A DNA stretch of 64,000 nt from G965230615 sp965230615 (GTDB taxonomy: Bacteria; Pseudomonadota; Gammaproteobacteria; HTCC5015), in contig OZ246012.1 of NCBI GenBank assembly GCA_965230615.1, forward strand, positions 4,278,001 to 4,342,000, read 5' to 3'. The notes beneath the pieces were generated by a model. It ran no database searches, was not told where the DNA came from, and saw only the letters and a program-made list of their open reading frames with translations. Positions within the stretch are counted from its first letter, which is position 1. Each line of letters opens with the position of its first letter. The position numbers and the translations under genes are program-made. This document shows, one piece after another, positions 34,077 through 42,673 of the stretch.

Positions 34077-35006
34077 ATGAACATAATCCTCATAACCAAA
34101 AAAGGCCGAAACAGGCATCAGTTGCACTTAGATTCTGTAAAACATTATCTTATTCTGGCAACCTTTATTCTCAGCTTCAGCTTCGTGCTGGCAGGTGTGG
34201 GCTATTGGGTGGGCACACAAAAGCAGGCGAGTAATTATGTCATTGCTTGGCAGAATGAGCTAGATGATCAGCGCCAGTCCTTAAATGAGCTACGAGAAAA
34301 CTCTGAAGCTCGTGTAAAAGCCCTAACGACCCGTGTTGGCCAAATGCATGGCCATATTACCCGTTTAAATGCATTGGGCGATAAGCTCGTCAAGATGGCA
34401 AATATGGACCCCAGCGAGTTTGAATTCATCAATCAACCGGCCGTGGGCGGTCCTGATGCAGGCCCCGTTTTAAGCGAGTTACCCACACCGCAAGGCATGT
34501 TAGAGCGTGCCATTTCAGGTTTGGGCCAGGAGCTTGGCTATCGGGAATATCAGCTGTTTGTGCTCGAAGAAGTGCTCAGATCCCGAATTTTGCATAAAGA
34601 AGTCCATCCTGCGGGCAGGCCGGTTAAAAAAGGCTGGGTATCGTCTTATTTTGGCTATCGTAACAACCCTTTTGGGGGAGGGCGCGAGTTTCATAAAGGT
34701 ATTGATATAGCAGCCAAAGAAGGGTCAAATATTCTGGCGGTCGCAGGTGGGGTTGTCACCTGGGCTGACAAGCGTTGGGGATATGGCAATATGGTCGAAA
34801 TTAACCATGGCAATGGTTATGTAACACGTTATGGCCACTGTTCCAAGATTCTTGCCAAAGAAGGGGAGGCTATTAAGAAGGGGCAGCCTATTGCTTTGGT
34901 AGGCTCAACAGGACGCTCAACAGGCCCACATGTCCATTTTGAAGTGATGAAAAATGGCAAACAAGTCAATCCACTGGATTTTATTTACGCGTCCCAAGGT
35001 AAATAA
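34077..35006 (+). CDS. M23 family metallopeptidase, membrane-anchored LytM/NlpD type
   Basis: A 309-residue protein with one N-terminal transmembrane segment (about 23-45), a periplasmic coiled coil (about 50-110) and a C-terminal M23 domain (about 195-305). The zinc and active-site residues appear intact: EFHKGIDIAA (H and D ligands), RYGHCSKI and GPHVHFEV with the HxH motif. M23 enzymes cut peptidoglycan cross-bridges. The architecture (anchor, coiled coil, LytM) and position just before secA are common in gammaproteobacteria. The ATG lies 109 bp from the divergent dciA. Confidence 0.92.
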   Translation: MNIILITKKGRNRHQLHLDSVKHYLILATFILSFSFVLAGVGYWVGTQKQASNYVIAWQNELDDQRQSLNELRENSEARVKALTTRVGQMHGHITRLNALGDKLVKMANMDPSEFEFINQPAVGGPDAGPVLSELPTPQGMLERAISGLGQELGYREYQLFVLEEVLRSRILHKEVHPAGRPVKKGWVSSYFGYRNNPFGGGREFHKGIDIAAKEGSNILAVAGGVVTWADKRWGYGNMVEINHGNGYVTRYGHCSKILAKEGEAIKKGQPIALVGSTGRSTGPHVHFEVMKNGKQVNPLDFIYASQGK

Positions 35007-35253
35007 ATAGCGTAAATAAACCGAGTAAACAACGAGCCAATAAACTTAAAACTAAAAAAAGCGCTCTTCTCCCCTTGAATCTGGCCCCAAGAAACCACAC
35101 AAAAAACAGATAAATATAGGTTTCAGCGTTTTCTTCGATCTTTTTTAACAGATCTTGCCTATAATACCGTCTTCCTGGAAATGGGGTTGGGGCCGAGTAT
35201 TGTCCCGTTGATATAAAACGATAAATTTGAACGATGTATAAGTTAGGCACAGC

Positions 35254-38037
35254 ATGATTGCAGCAATATTGAAAAAAGCATTTGGTACACGGAACGACCG
35301 GCTTGTAAAACGCTTACGTAAAGTCGTTGGCCAAATTAATGCCATGGAAAGCACCCTGGCCGAGTTATCCGATAGTCAACTACAAGAAAAAACGCTTGAG
35401 TTTCGCCAGCGTCTGGCTGAGGGGCAGACCTTGGATGATATCCTGCCAGAGGCATTTGCCGTTGTACGGGAGGCGGGTAAGCGGGTACTCAATATGCGCC
35501 ATTTTGATGTGCAGCTGATCGGCGGTATGGTACTGCACCAGGGCAAAATTGCTGAAATGCGCACTGGTGAGGGCAAAACCCTGGTAGCCACGTTGCCGGT
35601 TTATCTCAATGCCTTATCAGGCAAAGGCGTACACGTTGTTACGGTCAATGATTACTTGGCCAAGCGCGACTCTGAATGGATGGGGCGCTTATACCGTTTC
35701 CTCGGTTTGGAAGTGGGGGTCGTTGTGCCGGGTATGAATCATGAAGAAAAGCAAGCTGCCTATAAATCGGATATTACCTATGGTACTAATAACGAGTTCG
35801 GCTTTGACTATTTGCGCGATAATATGGCTTTCAGTGGCGATGAAAAAATGCAGCCTGAACTCAACTTTGCTGTTGTCGATGAGGTTGACTCTATCCTGAT
35901 TGATGAAGCGCGGACACCACTGATTATCTCCGGGCCGACCAATGATAACTCCGAACTCTATAAAAAAATCAACGTCATTATTCCCGGCTTGCAGCAACAG
36001 CAAGCAGAAGATGGCCCAGGCGATTTTAGTCTGGATGAGAAATCTCGGCAGGCCCATCTTACTGAACAAGGCCATGATAATGTTGAAAGCCTGCTGGTCA
36101 AAAACGGTATTCTCAGTGAAGGCAGCAGCCTTTATGCGCCATCGAATATTGCCTTAATGCATCATGTTGATGCTGCGTTGCGGGCACATTTTCTGTATCA
36201 AAAAGATGTGCATTATGTTGTCGAAAATGGCGAGATTGTGATTGTTGATGAGTTTACCGGTCGGAAAATGGCTGGGCGTCGTTGGTCAGAAGGTTTGCAC
36301 CAGGCTGTTGAGGCCAAAGAAGGTGTGCTTATTCAAAACGAAAACCAGACACTGGCATCAATTACTTTTCAAAACTACTTCCGCTTATATAACAAACTCT
36401 CTGGTATGACAGGTACAGCAGATACCGAAGCCTATGAGTTTCAGGATATCTATGGCTTGGAAGTTGCAGTTATTCCAACCAATCTGCCGATGCTGCGCAA
36501 AGATGAAGTGGATCAGGTTTATTTAACCCAAGCTGAAAAGTTCGAGGCGATTATTGAAGATATCCGTGACTGTATGGCGCGTAAGCAACCGGTTTTGGTG
36601 GGTACAGCATCGATTGAAGCCTCTGAGCATTTATCGTCGCTCTTGAAAAAACAAAACATAAAGCATGAAGTATTAAATGCTAAGCAGCATCAACGTGAAG
36701 CGCATATTGTTGCCCAGGCTGGCCAGCCCGGCGCTGTAACTATTGCTACCAATATGGCTGGTCGTGGTACCGATATTGTGTTAGGCGGTAATTTAGAGGC
36801 AGCGTTGGCTGAGAAAAGCAGCGCCAATGATGCAGAAGTCGATGAAATGAAAGAGGCCTGGCAACAACGTCATCAGGCGGTGTTAGATGCGGGTGGCTTG
36901 CGTATCATCAGTACCGAAAGGCATGAGTCACGCCGTATTGATAACCAGCTACGTGGTCGTGCAGGGCGTCAGGGCGATCCGGGATCTTCCCAGTTTTACC
37001 TTTCACTAGAAGATAATCTGATGCGCATTTTTGCCAACGAGCGTGTTGCGGGCATTATGCAGAAGCTGGGTATGGAACAAGGTGAGGTGATTGCTCACCC
37101 TTGGGTATCCAAAGCAATAGAAAATGCGCAACGCAAAGTAGAAGCACATAACTTTGATGTGCGTAAAAATGTACTTGAGTATGATGACGTTGCCAATGAT
37201 CAGCGTAAAGTGATCTATGAGCAGCGCAATGATTTGATGAAAACCGAAGATGTTTCAGACATTCTGCAAGTTATTCGTGAAGATGTGTTTGAAGGACTTA
37301 TCAGCGGTTTTATCCCGCCAGGTAGTATGCCTGAGCAGTGGGATGTGAAAGGCCTGAGTGATTCACTTGAGCATGAGTTAAGTGTTAAGTTTGATATTGA
37401 GCAATGGCTAAAAGTTGATGAAAGCCTGCATGAAGAAACCTTACGTCAGCGTATCCATAAAGAACTTGATGAAGTCTATCATGGTAAAGAAGCGGTTGTG
37501 GGTTCAGAGCAAATGCGTCGTATTGAAAAATACTTGATGTTGCAGGTGTTAGATGCGAATTGGAAAGAGCATTTGGCAGCGATGGATTACTTACGGCAAA
37601 GTATTGGCCTGCGTGGCTATGCACAAAAAAATCCAAAGCAGGAATATAAACGCGAAGCGTTTGACATGTTCAGTGATCTGCTCGAGGGTATTAAGACGGA
37701 AGTTGTGCGTATTTTGTTTCGCATGCAAGTTAGTCAAAATGTTGATACAGAGAGTATGGAACGCAAGCAAACGGCCTCGAGTAAAATGCAATTCAACCAT
37801 CCTCAGGCTCAAAATGCTTTAAACCCTGCACAGAATCCTGCGCCAGCACCTGGTGCACCTGCGGGGAATCCTGCTAGCCAGGCGGGTAATCAGTTTGGCA
37901 CTGGGCCTTTGGCACAGCCAGCCCCTGCACAAGCGTCGCAACCTTTCAAACGTGAGCAAAAGAAAATCGGTCGTAATGACCCTTGTTATTGTGGCTCGGG
38001 TAAAAAGTATAAGCATTGTCACGGCAAAATAGATTAA
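35254..38037 (+). CDS. secA: Preprotein translocase ATPase SecA
   Basis: A 927-residue motor that drives proteins through SecYEG. In order: NBD1 with Walker A MRTGEGKTLVATLPVY and DEVDSILIDEARTPLIIS, the preprotein cross-linking domain, NBD2 with TNMAGRGTDIVLGG and QLRGRAGRQGDPGSSQFYLSLED, and the helical scaffold/wing domains. An Ala/Pro/Gln-rich linker (about 865-905) leads to the zinc-binding SEC-C motif CYCGSGKKYKHCHG at the C-terminus. A TATAAT at 35160-35165 may be its -10, giving a leader of about 80 nt; no convincing -35 is seen. No secM-like frame precedes it. Confidence 0.98.
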   Translation: MIAAILKKAFGTRNDRLVKRLRKVVGQINAMESTLAELSDSQLQEKTLEFRQRLAEGQTLDDILPEAFAVVREAGKRVLNMRHFDVQLIGGMVLHQGKIAEMRTGEGKTLVATLPVYLNALSGKGVHVVTVNDYLAKRDSEWMGRLYRFLGLEVGVVVPGMNHEEKQAAYKSDITYGTNNEFGFDYLRDNMAFSGDEKMQPELNFAVVDEVDSILIDEARTPLIISGPTNDNSELYKKINVIIPGLQQQQAEDGPGDFSLDEKSRQAHLTEQGHDNVESLLVKNGILSEGSSLYAPSNIALMHHVDAALRAHFLYQKDVHYVVENGEIVIVDEFTGRKMAGRRWSEGLHQAVEAKEGVLIQNENQTLASITFQNYFRLYNKLSGMTGTADTEAYEFQDIYGLEVAVIPTNLPMLRKDEVDQVYLTQAEKFEAIIEDIRDCMARKQPVLVGTASIEASEHLSSLLKKQNIKHEVLNAKQHQREAHIVAQAGQPGAVTIATNMAGRGTDIVLGGNLEAALAEKSSANDAEVDEMKEAWQQRHQAVLDAGGLRIISTERHESRRIDNQLRGRAGRQGDPGSSQFYLSLEDNLMRIFANERVAGIMQKLGMEQGEVIAHPWVSKAIENAQRKVEAHNFDVRKNVLEYDDVANDQRKVIYEQRNDLMKTEDVSDILQVIREDVFEGLISGFIPPGSMPEQWDVKGLSDSLEHELSVKFDIEQWLKVDESLHEETLRQRIHKELDEVYHGKEAVVGSEQMRRIEKYLMLQVLDANWKEHLAAMDYLRQSIGLRGYAQKNPKQEYKREAFDMFSDLLEGIKTEVVRILFRMQVSQNVDTESMERKQTASSKMQFNHPQAQNALNPAQNPAPAPGAPAGNPASQAGNQFGTGPLAQPAPAQASQPFKREQKKIGRNDPCYCGSGKKYKHCHGKID

Positions 38038-38065
38038 TGTCAGTGCTAATGCCAGTGTAACCATT

Positions 38066-39280
38066 ATGGCTGTTGGTCTATCTACTCCTGCTAATTTAAT
38101 CGCTGTGCCAGGCATTCGCCTGGCATCAGCTTATGCTGGTCTGCGCAATAAAACACTCGATGATGTTGTTTTGATTGAGTTGCCAGTCGGTAGCAAGGTT
38201 GTCGCATCTTTTACGCAAAACCTTTTTTGTGCCGCACCTGTTACGGTGGCTAAACAACACAGTGAAGCCACAGCACCGCGTTATTTATTAATTAATGCGG
38301 CCAATGCCAATGCGGGTACAGGTGATCAAGGTATGCAAAATGCTTTGGCCAGTTGTCAGGCCGTGGCAGATCGTATGGGGGTTGCGTCAAATACGGTGCT
38401 GCCATTTTCAACAGGTGTGATTGGGCAGCAATTACCACTGACAAAGATTGTTGATGTACTACCTGATTTACAACAGGGGCTGAGCGAAGATAATTGGCTG
38501 GCCGCGGCTAAGGGAATTATGACCACTGATACGCTGCCGAAAGCCGTTAGCCAACAGCTGACTATCGGTGGCAAAACCATCACCATTACGGGTATGGCCA
38601 AAGGCGCAGGTATGATTTGCCCAAATATGGCGACCATGTTGGCCTATATAGCAACCGATGCCAATATTTCAGCAGCAGCGCTACAGCAGGTACACCAGCT
38701 GTGTGTGCAGCAGTCATTTAATCGAATAACCGTTGATGGTGATACCTCAACCAATGATGCTTGTGTATTAATGACCAGTACTGCTGCGGGTAATGCCGCT
38801 ATTGAACCGGCAGCAGCTGAGTATGCCATGTTCAGCCAAGCCTTGCAGGATGTTTACACGCAACTCGCACAAGCCATTGTACGCGATGGTGAAGGTGTTA
38901 ATAAATTCGTTAGCATTAAGGTAATACATGGCAACGCTGAGCAAGACTGTGAAACGATTGCGCGTACCATTGCACATTCGCCGTTAGTCAAGACAGCGCT
39001 GTACGCCAGTGATGCGAACTGGGGGCGTATCTTAGCCGCAGTGGGTCGAGCGGGTGTGCCAATTGATATTGCGCGTGTGAGCTTGAGTATTAATGGTGTT
39101 GATATATTACATAATGGGCAACCGCATGCTAGTTACACCGAGCAGCGTGGTAGCGTGGCCATGCAAGCTGATGAGTTGGTCATTGTTGTTGATTTGGCTG
39201 CTGGCGATGCTGAATTTACGGTTTGGACAACAGACTTAAGTCATGACTATGTCAGCATCAATGCGGATTATCGCAGCTAG
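38066..39280 (+). CDS. argJ: Bifunctional glutamate N-acetyltransferase/amino-acid acetyltransferase ArgJ
   Basis: A 404-residue arginine biosynthesis enzyme that recycles the acetyl group from N-acetylornithine to glutamate. It is made as a precursor cleaved within ATML; the new N-terminal threonine, T190 in ICPNMATML, is the nucleophile. Other family stretches are NAANANAGTGDQGMQNA, FSTGVIGQQLP, VDGDTSTNDACVLM, NKFVSIKVIHG and DANWGRILAAVGRAGV. Whether it is bi- or monofunctional cannot be read with certainty. It lies 29 bp after secA and 7 bp before the Nudix gene, the order found in many gammaproteobacteria. Confidence 0.95.
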   Translation: MAVGLSTPANLIAVPGIRLASAYAGLRNKTLDDVVLIELPVGSKVVASFTQNLFCAAPVTVAKQHSEATAPRYLLINAANANAGTGDQGMQNALASCQAVADRMGVASNTVLPFSTGVIGQQLPLTKIVDVLPDLQQGLSEDNWLAAAKGIMTTDTLPKAVSQQLTIGGKTITITGMAKGAGMICPNMATMLAYIATDANISAAALQQVHQLCVQQSFNRITVDGDTSTNDACVLMTSTAAGNAAIEPAAAEYAMFSQALQDVYTQLAQAIVRDGEGVNKFVSIKVIHGNAEQDCETIARTIAHSPLVKTALYASDANWGRILAAVGRAGVPIDIARVSLSINGVDILHNGQPHASYTEQRGSVAMQADELVIVVDLAAGDAEFTVWTTDLSHDYVSINADYRS

Positions 39281-39286
39281 TCTTAT

Positions 39287-40252
39287 ATGTCTACCCAGTT
39301 AGTGCATGTTGCTGTTGGGGTCGTGGTAAATGCGGCAGGTAAAATATTGGTTGCGCATCGGCCTAAGTCTAGTCATCAAGGTGATAAGTGGGAGTTTCCA
39401 GGCGGTAAATGCGAAGCGGGTGAGTCTGTCGAGCAAGCCCTGGTACGTGAGTTCCAAGAGGAAGTGGCGATTACGCCACTGGCCTATCAACCGTTGCTTA
39501 AAATTCAGCATGACTATGGTGATAAACAAGTCTTATTGGATGTTTGGAAAATAACGCAGTATGAAGGTGAGGCGCAAGGCAAAGAGGGTCAGCCAATTCG
39601 TTGGTTGAGTGTTGCTGAACTATCGCCTGCTGAATTTCCAGCCGCTAACCGTGCAATTATTGCCAGCCTCAAATTACCTGATACCTGTTTAATAACGCCC
39701 AATGTTGCAGACTATGGTCAAGAAACTTTTTTGCAAGCGATAGCGCAAGCCATTTACTCAGGTTGCCAGCTGATTCAATTGCGCAGTCATGCTCTGGCTC
39801 TTAATGAGTATTGTGCACTCGCGCAAGAAGTGAGCGCACTGTGCCGAGACTTTTCCACTGTGCGACTCTTGCTTAATATGCCTTACCAGGATTGGCTAGA
39901 TAAACAGGCGCAGCTCGATGCTGATGGCTTACACTTGAGTGCAAGTCAGTTAGCACTATGCCGACAGCGGCCAGTGGCCGATAATCAATGGCTAAGTGCA
40001 GCCTGTCACTCATTAGATGAATTACAACAAGCTGCGCGTTTAGCGGTCGACTTTGCTTTGTTGTCACCGGTTAAGGCGACTGCGAGTCATCCAGAGGCAA
40101 CGCCATTGGGTTGGGATCAATTTCAAGCCTGTGTTAATCAGGTCAATATGCCTGTATATGCCCTAGGGGGTTTAGGTATGGATGATATTGATCAAGCCCA
40201 GCAGCATGGTGCTCAGGGTGTTGCGGCGATCCGAGGGTTTTGGCCAGTCTGA
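39287..40252 (+). CDS. mutT: Nudix hydrolase (MutT) fused to a thiamine-phosphate-synthase-like domain
   Basis: A 321-residue two-domain protein. The N-terminal half (about 1-130) is a MutT-type Nudix hydrolase, expected to remove 8-oxo-dGTP. Its Nudix box runs from G40 through E46 and REFQEE (54-59), although the usual glycine after EE-x is alanine (EEVAI). The C-terminal half (about 133-321) is a ThiE/TenI TIM barrel: ITPNVADYGQ, IQLRSHALALNEYCALAQEV, DGLHLSASQL, ACHSLDELQQA, ALLSPVKATASHPEA, PVYALGGLGMDDIDQA. Such MutT-TMP synthase fusions are known in gammaproteobacteria; the function of the second domain is uncertain. The gene converges with coaE-zapD across 17 bp. Confidence 0.93.
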   Translation: MSTQLVHVAVGVVVNAAGKILVAHRPKSSHQGDKWEFPGGKCEAGESVEQALVREFQEEVAITPLAYQPLLKIQHDYGDKQVLLDVWKITQYEGEAQGKEGQPIRWLSVAELSPAEFPAANRAIIASLKLPDTCLITPNVADYGQETFLQAIAQAIYSGCQLIQLRSHALALNEYCALAQEVSALCRDFSTVRLLLNMPYQDWLDKQAQLDADGLHLSASQLALCRQRPVADNQWLSAACHSLDELQQAARLAVDFALLSPVKATASHPEATPLGWDQFQACVNQVNMPVYALGGLGMDDIDQAQQHGAQGVAAIRGFWPV

Positions 40253-40269
40253 GATAGTCAGTCGGTTGG

Positions 40270-41673
40270 CTAAAAGCTACATAATAGTAGCTTAAAGTCG
40301 ATATTTTGTGCGGCTTGCGAGGAACGAATTTCTTCCTTGTCAGACCACTCCAAAAAACGAATATTAAAGCGCAGTTTGCTGGCACTGATAGTCGGGTAGC
40401 ATATACTTTGTTGATCAACCATCACACGAATGAGTTGGATATCTGTGCTGGCATCGAGTGTTTGCTCATAATAGCCTTTCTCTGCGACACAGTCTTTTGG
40501 ATCAGCACTATTGCGGATCGTATCTAAGCAGATACCAATGGCTTGGTGTACTGTTTCAAAAGGGGTAAACCACTGCTGTAAGGTTTTTTGACGAGCCTCA
40601 TGTGATAAATTAAGCCAAAAGCGGTAAATAGGCAGGTCAAAATCACAAGTGCCACCGGGTATGCTTAAGCGTTGTCTTATACTGTTGTAAAGCAAATCAG
40701 ACTTGAGGTGCTGTCCTAGGTGTTCTTGTGAGCTGTGTAAAGCGCTTAATAATGCCGCTTGTTGATCTAAGAGTTGTTTGAGCTTTGCCTGGTCGACTCC
40801 CGGTAGCTGTGTATGCCGTTTTAATGTTGTGGTCTGGCGTTCTAGCTCTTTGATAACGTCACTTTTCAGATCGCCTCGGTTTAGCAGGTTGCCAATTTCA
40901 ACCAGCGTATTAATGGCGGCATGGTTATCCAGTCGCGTGTTATTTTTTATATGGTAAATAATGCGCTCAAAGAGATGCTCTAAACGAAGAAAAGTGCGTA
41001 TTCTCTCATTCAAAGGCTGTTCGTAAATATGTTGCTGATCGGTCATCATGGTTGCTTGCATTGTAGGCTGCTGGGCATGAGGCTGTGCAATATCCTTATA
41101 CTTAGCATGTAATTTTTCCACTTGCGCGGTTAAGTGCGCAATATCACGGCTGTTATCAATGATATCATCCGCAGCAGCGATACGCTCGTTTCGTGGCACC
41201 TGACTATGGATAATGGCTTCGGCTTGTGCCAGTGTCACCTGGTCTCTGGCGACAACGCGTTGCAGCTGTGTTGCCTCATCGACATCAACGACCAATACGC
41301 GGTCAATAATATCCCATTGCCCATTTTCTACCAGCAGAGGAATAACCAAGATAGCATAATGACTATCCAGCGCTGCAAGGCTGGCTAACATTGTTTGCCG
41401 GATTAAAGGATGCAAAATACCTTCAAGCTGTGCCTTTTTCAGTTTGTCGGAGAAAATTTCCTGCCGCAGACGGGCGCGATCCAGTTGGCCATCAGCTTGT
41501 AACAGGTGCTCGCCGAAAAGTGTCGTAATTTCTTGCAGCGCAGTTTGGCCGGGTTGTACCAGGTCGCGGGCAATAATATCAGCATCAATGATCGGCACAT
41601 TATGTTGTGCAAAGATGTCTGCCGCAGCAGATTTACCACTGCCAATGCCACCGGTAAGTCCAATAACTAGCAT
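40270..41673 (-). CDS. coaE-zapD: Fusion of dephospho-CoA kinase (CoaE) and Z-ring protein ZapD
   Basis: One continuous 467-codon frame carrying two complete proteins. Residues 1-195 are CoaE, which phosphorylates dephospho-CoA in the last step of CoA synthesis: P-loop GLTGGIGSGKS (5-15), DADIIARDLVQPG, HPLIRQ, IPLLVENGQWD, RDQVTLAQAEAII. A glutamine-rich linker (196-211) leads to ZapD (212-467), an FtsZ-bundling protein: YEQPLNERIRTFLRLEHLFE, LPGVDQ, RQRLSIPGGTCDFDLPIYRFWL, YPTISASKLRFNIRFL. No stop or Shine-Dalgarno separates them. In E. coli coaE and zapD are separate neighbours. I start at ATG 41673, where CoaE homology begins. The yacG gene usually following is absent. Confidence 0.93.
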   Translation of the reverse strand: MLVIGLTGGIGSGKSAAADIFAQHNVPIIDADIIARDLVQPGQTALQEITTLFGEHLLQADGQLDRARLRQEIFSDKLKKAQLEGILHPLIRQTMLASLAALDSHYAILVIPLLVENGQWDIIDRVLVVDVDEATQLQRVVARDQVTLAQAEAIIHSQVPRNERIAAADDIIDNSRDIAHLTAQVEKLHAKYKDIAQPHAQQPTMQATMMTDQQHIYEQPLNERIRTFLRLEHLFERIIYHIKNNTRLDNHAAINTLVEIGNLLNRGDLKSDVIKELERQTTTLKRHTQLPGVDQAKLKQLLDQQAALLSALHSSQEHLGQHLKSDLLYNSIRQRLSIPGGTCDFDLPIYRFWLNLSHEARQKTLQQWFTPFETVHQAIGICLDTIRNSADPKDCVAEKGYYEQTLDASTDIQLIRVMVDQQSICYPTISASKLRFNIRFLEWSDKEEIRSSQAAQNIDFKLLLCSF

Positions 41674-41707
41674 ATATTTAGGTGTGTTTCGTGAGATTGA
41701 ATAAAAC

Positions 41708-42628
41708 TTACAAGCTAAACAGGGCTCGCATAATGCCCGACAAGCTCTCATCGTAAAGCAAGTATAGCCAACCTGCAATTGCCAAATAAGGCCCAAAGGG
41801 GATAGGAATTTGTCGGTCGCGACCTCTGAATGCGATTAAGCCTAAACCTATAACAGCGCCGACAAAAGAGGATAAAAGAATAATACCAGGCAGTGCCTGC
41901 CAGCCTGTCCAAGCCCCCAGCATCGCTAATAATTTAAAGTCGCCATAGCCCATGCCTTCTTTGCCAGTAATAAGTTTAAACAGCTTATAAATTGACCAGA
42001 GCGACAAATAGCCAACGGCAGCACCGATAATCGCCTGCCCAGGTTCAATACCGTGCCCCGTTAAACTAAATAGCAAACCCAGCCATAAAAAAGGCAAGGT
42101 GATATTGTCAAATAAATAAGTTGTCTTGGCATCAATAACGCTTAAGGCAATCAGTGCGTAAGTCACTGCCAGCATAGCAAGGGCTGTTAATGTAACGCCA
42201 AATTGCATCACCACTAGCACGGACAGTATCGCTGTGAGTAACTCAATAGCAGGGTATTGCCAGCTGATCTTACTACCGCAGGCTGCGCAGGCGCCTCTGA
42301 GTACGATATAACTGATTACAGGAATATTCTCGATCATCTTGATTTGATGACCGCAGTTATTACAACGTGAACGAGGTGTAACCAAGTTGAATGTTGGCTG
42401 GTCTGCCGCTTCAGCGCTTGCTTGCTCTGTTTGGCTATTGGTGCTGTTAAGTTCAGCACATTGCTCCCGCCAATCATTTTCCATCATAATGGGGAGGCGG
42501 TAGATAACAACGTTTAAAAAACTGCCAACCAATAAGCCGTATATTGCCGTTACAATATAGAGGAAGGTTGGGTAATTCTGCAGGGCGTAAATCAAGTGCC
42601 CAAATATGGCGTTAAATGACTCAATCAT
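41708..42628 (-). CDS. pilD: Prepilin peptidase PilD
   Basis: A 306-residue polytopic inner-membrane aspartyl protease that cleaves and N-methylates type IV prepilins and pseudopilins. The N-terminal domain has the full set of zinc cysteines as two CxxC pairs (C89/C92 and C114/C117). The catalytic aspartates lie in ALSVIDAKT and GMGYGDFKLLAMLGAW. About eight transmembrane segments are seen. It follows pilC by 45 bp on the same strand and precedes coaE-zapD. Confidence 0.96.
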   Translation of the reverse strand: MIESFNAIFGHLIYALQNYPTFLYIVTAIYGLLVGSFLNVVIYRLPIMMENDWREQCAELNSTNSQTEQASAEAADQPTFNLVTPRSRCNNCGHQIKMIENIPVISYIVLRGACAACGSKISWQYPAIELLTAILSVLVVMQFGVTLTALAMLAVTYALIALSVIDAKTTYLFDNITLPFLWLGLLFSLTGHGIEPGQAIIGAAVGYLSLWSIYKLFKLITGKEGMGYGDFKLLAMLGAWTGWQALPGIILLSSFVGAVIGLGLIAFRGRDRQIPIPFGPYLAIAGWLYLLYDESLSGIMRALFSL

Positions 42629-42673
42629 AAGTGTGTGTATTGGGCATCCCTAGCCAGCTGTCAGCGTTTGCTA

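Noticed and set aside
34981..35250. An 89-codon minus-strand frame with hydrophobic stretches upstream of secA
   Set aside because: It covers the likely secA promoter region, overlaps the M23 3' end, and shows no family resemblance; the hydrophobicity comes from T-rich codons.
41674..41796. An N-terminal extension of 41 codons on the coaE-zapD frame
   Set aside because: It overlaps pilD, has no homology to CoaE, and CoaE homologues begin at the P-loop strand right after ATG 41673.
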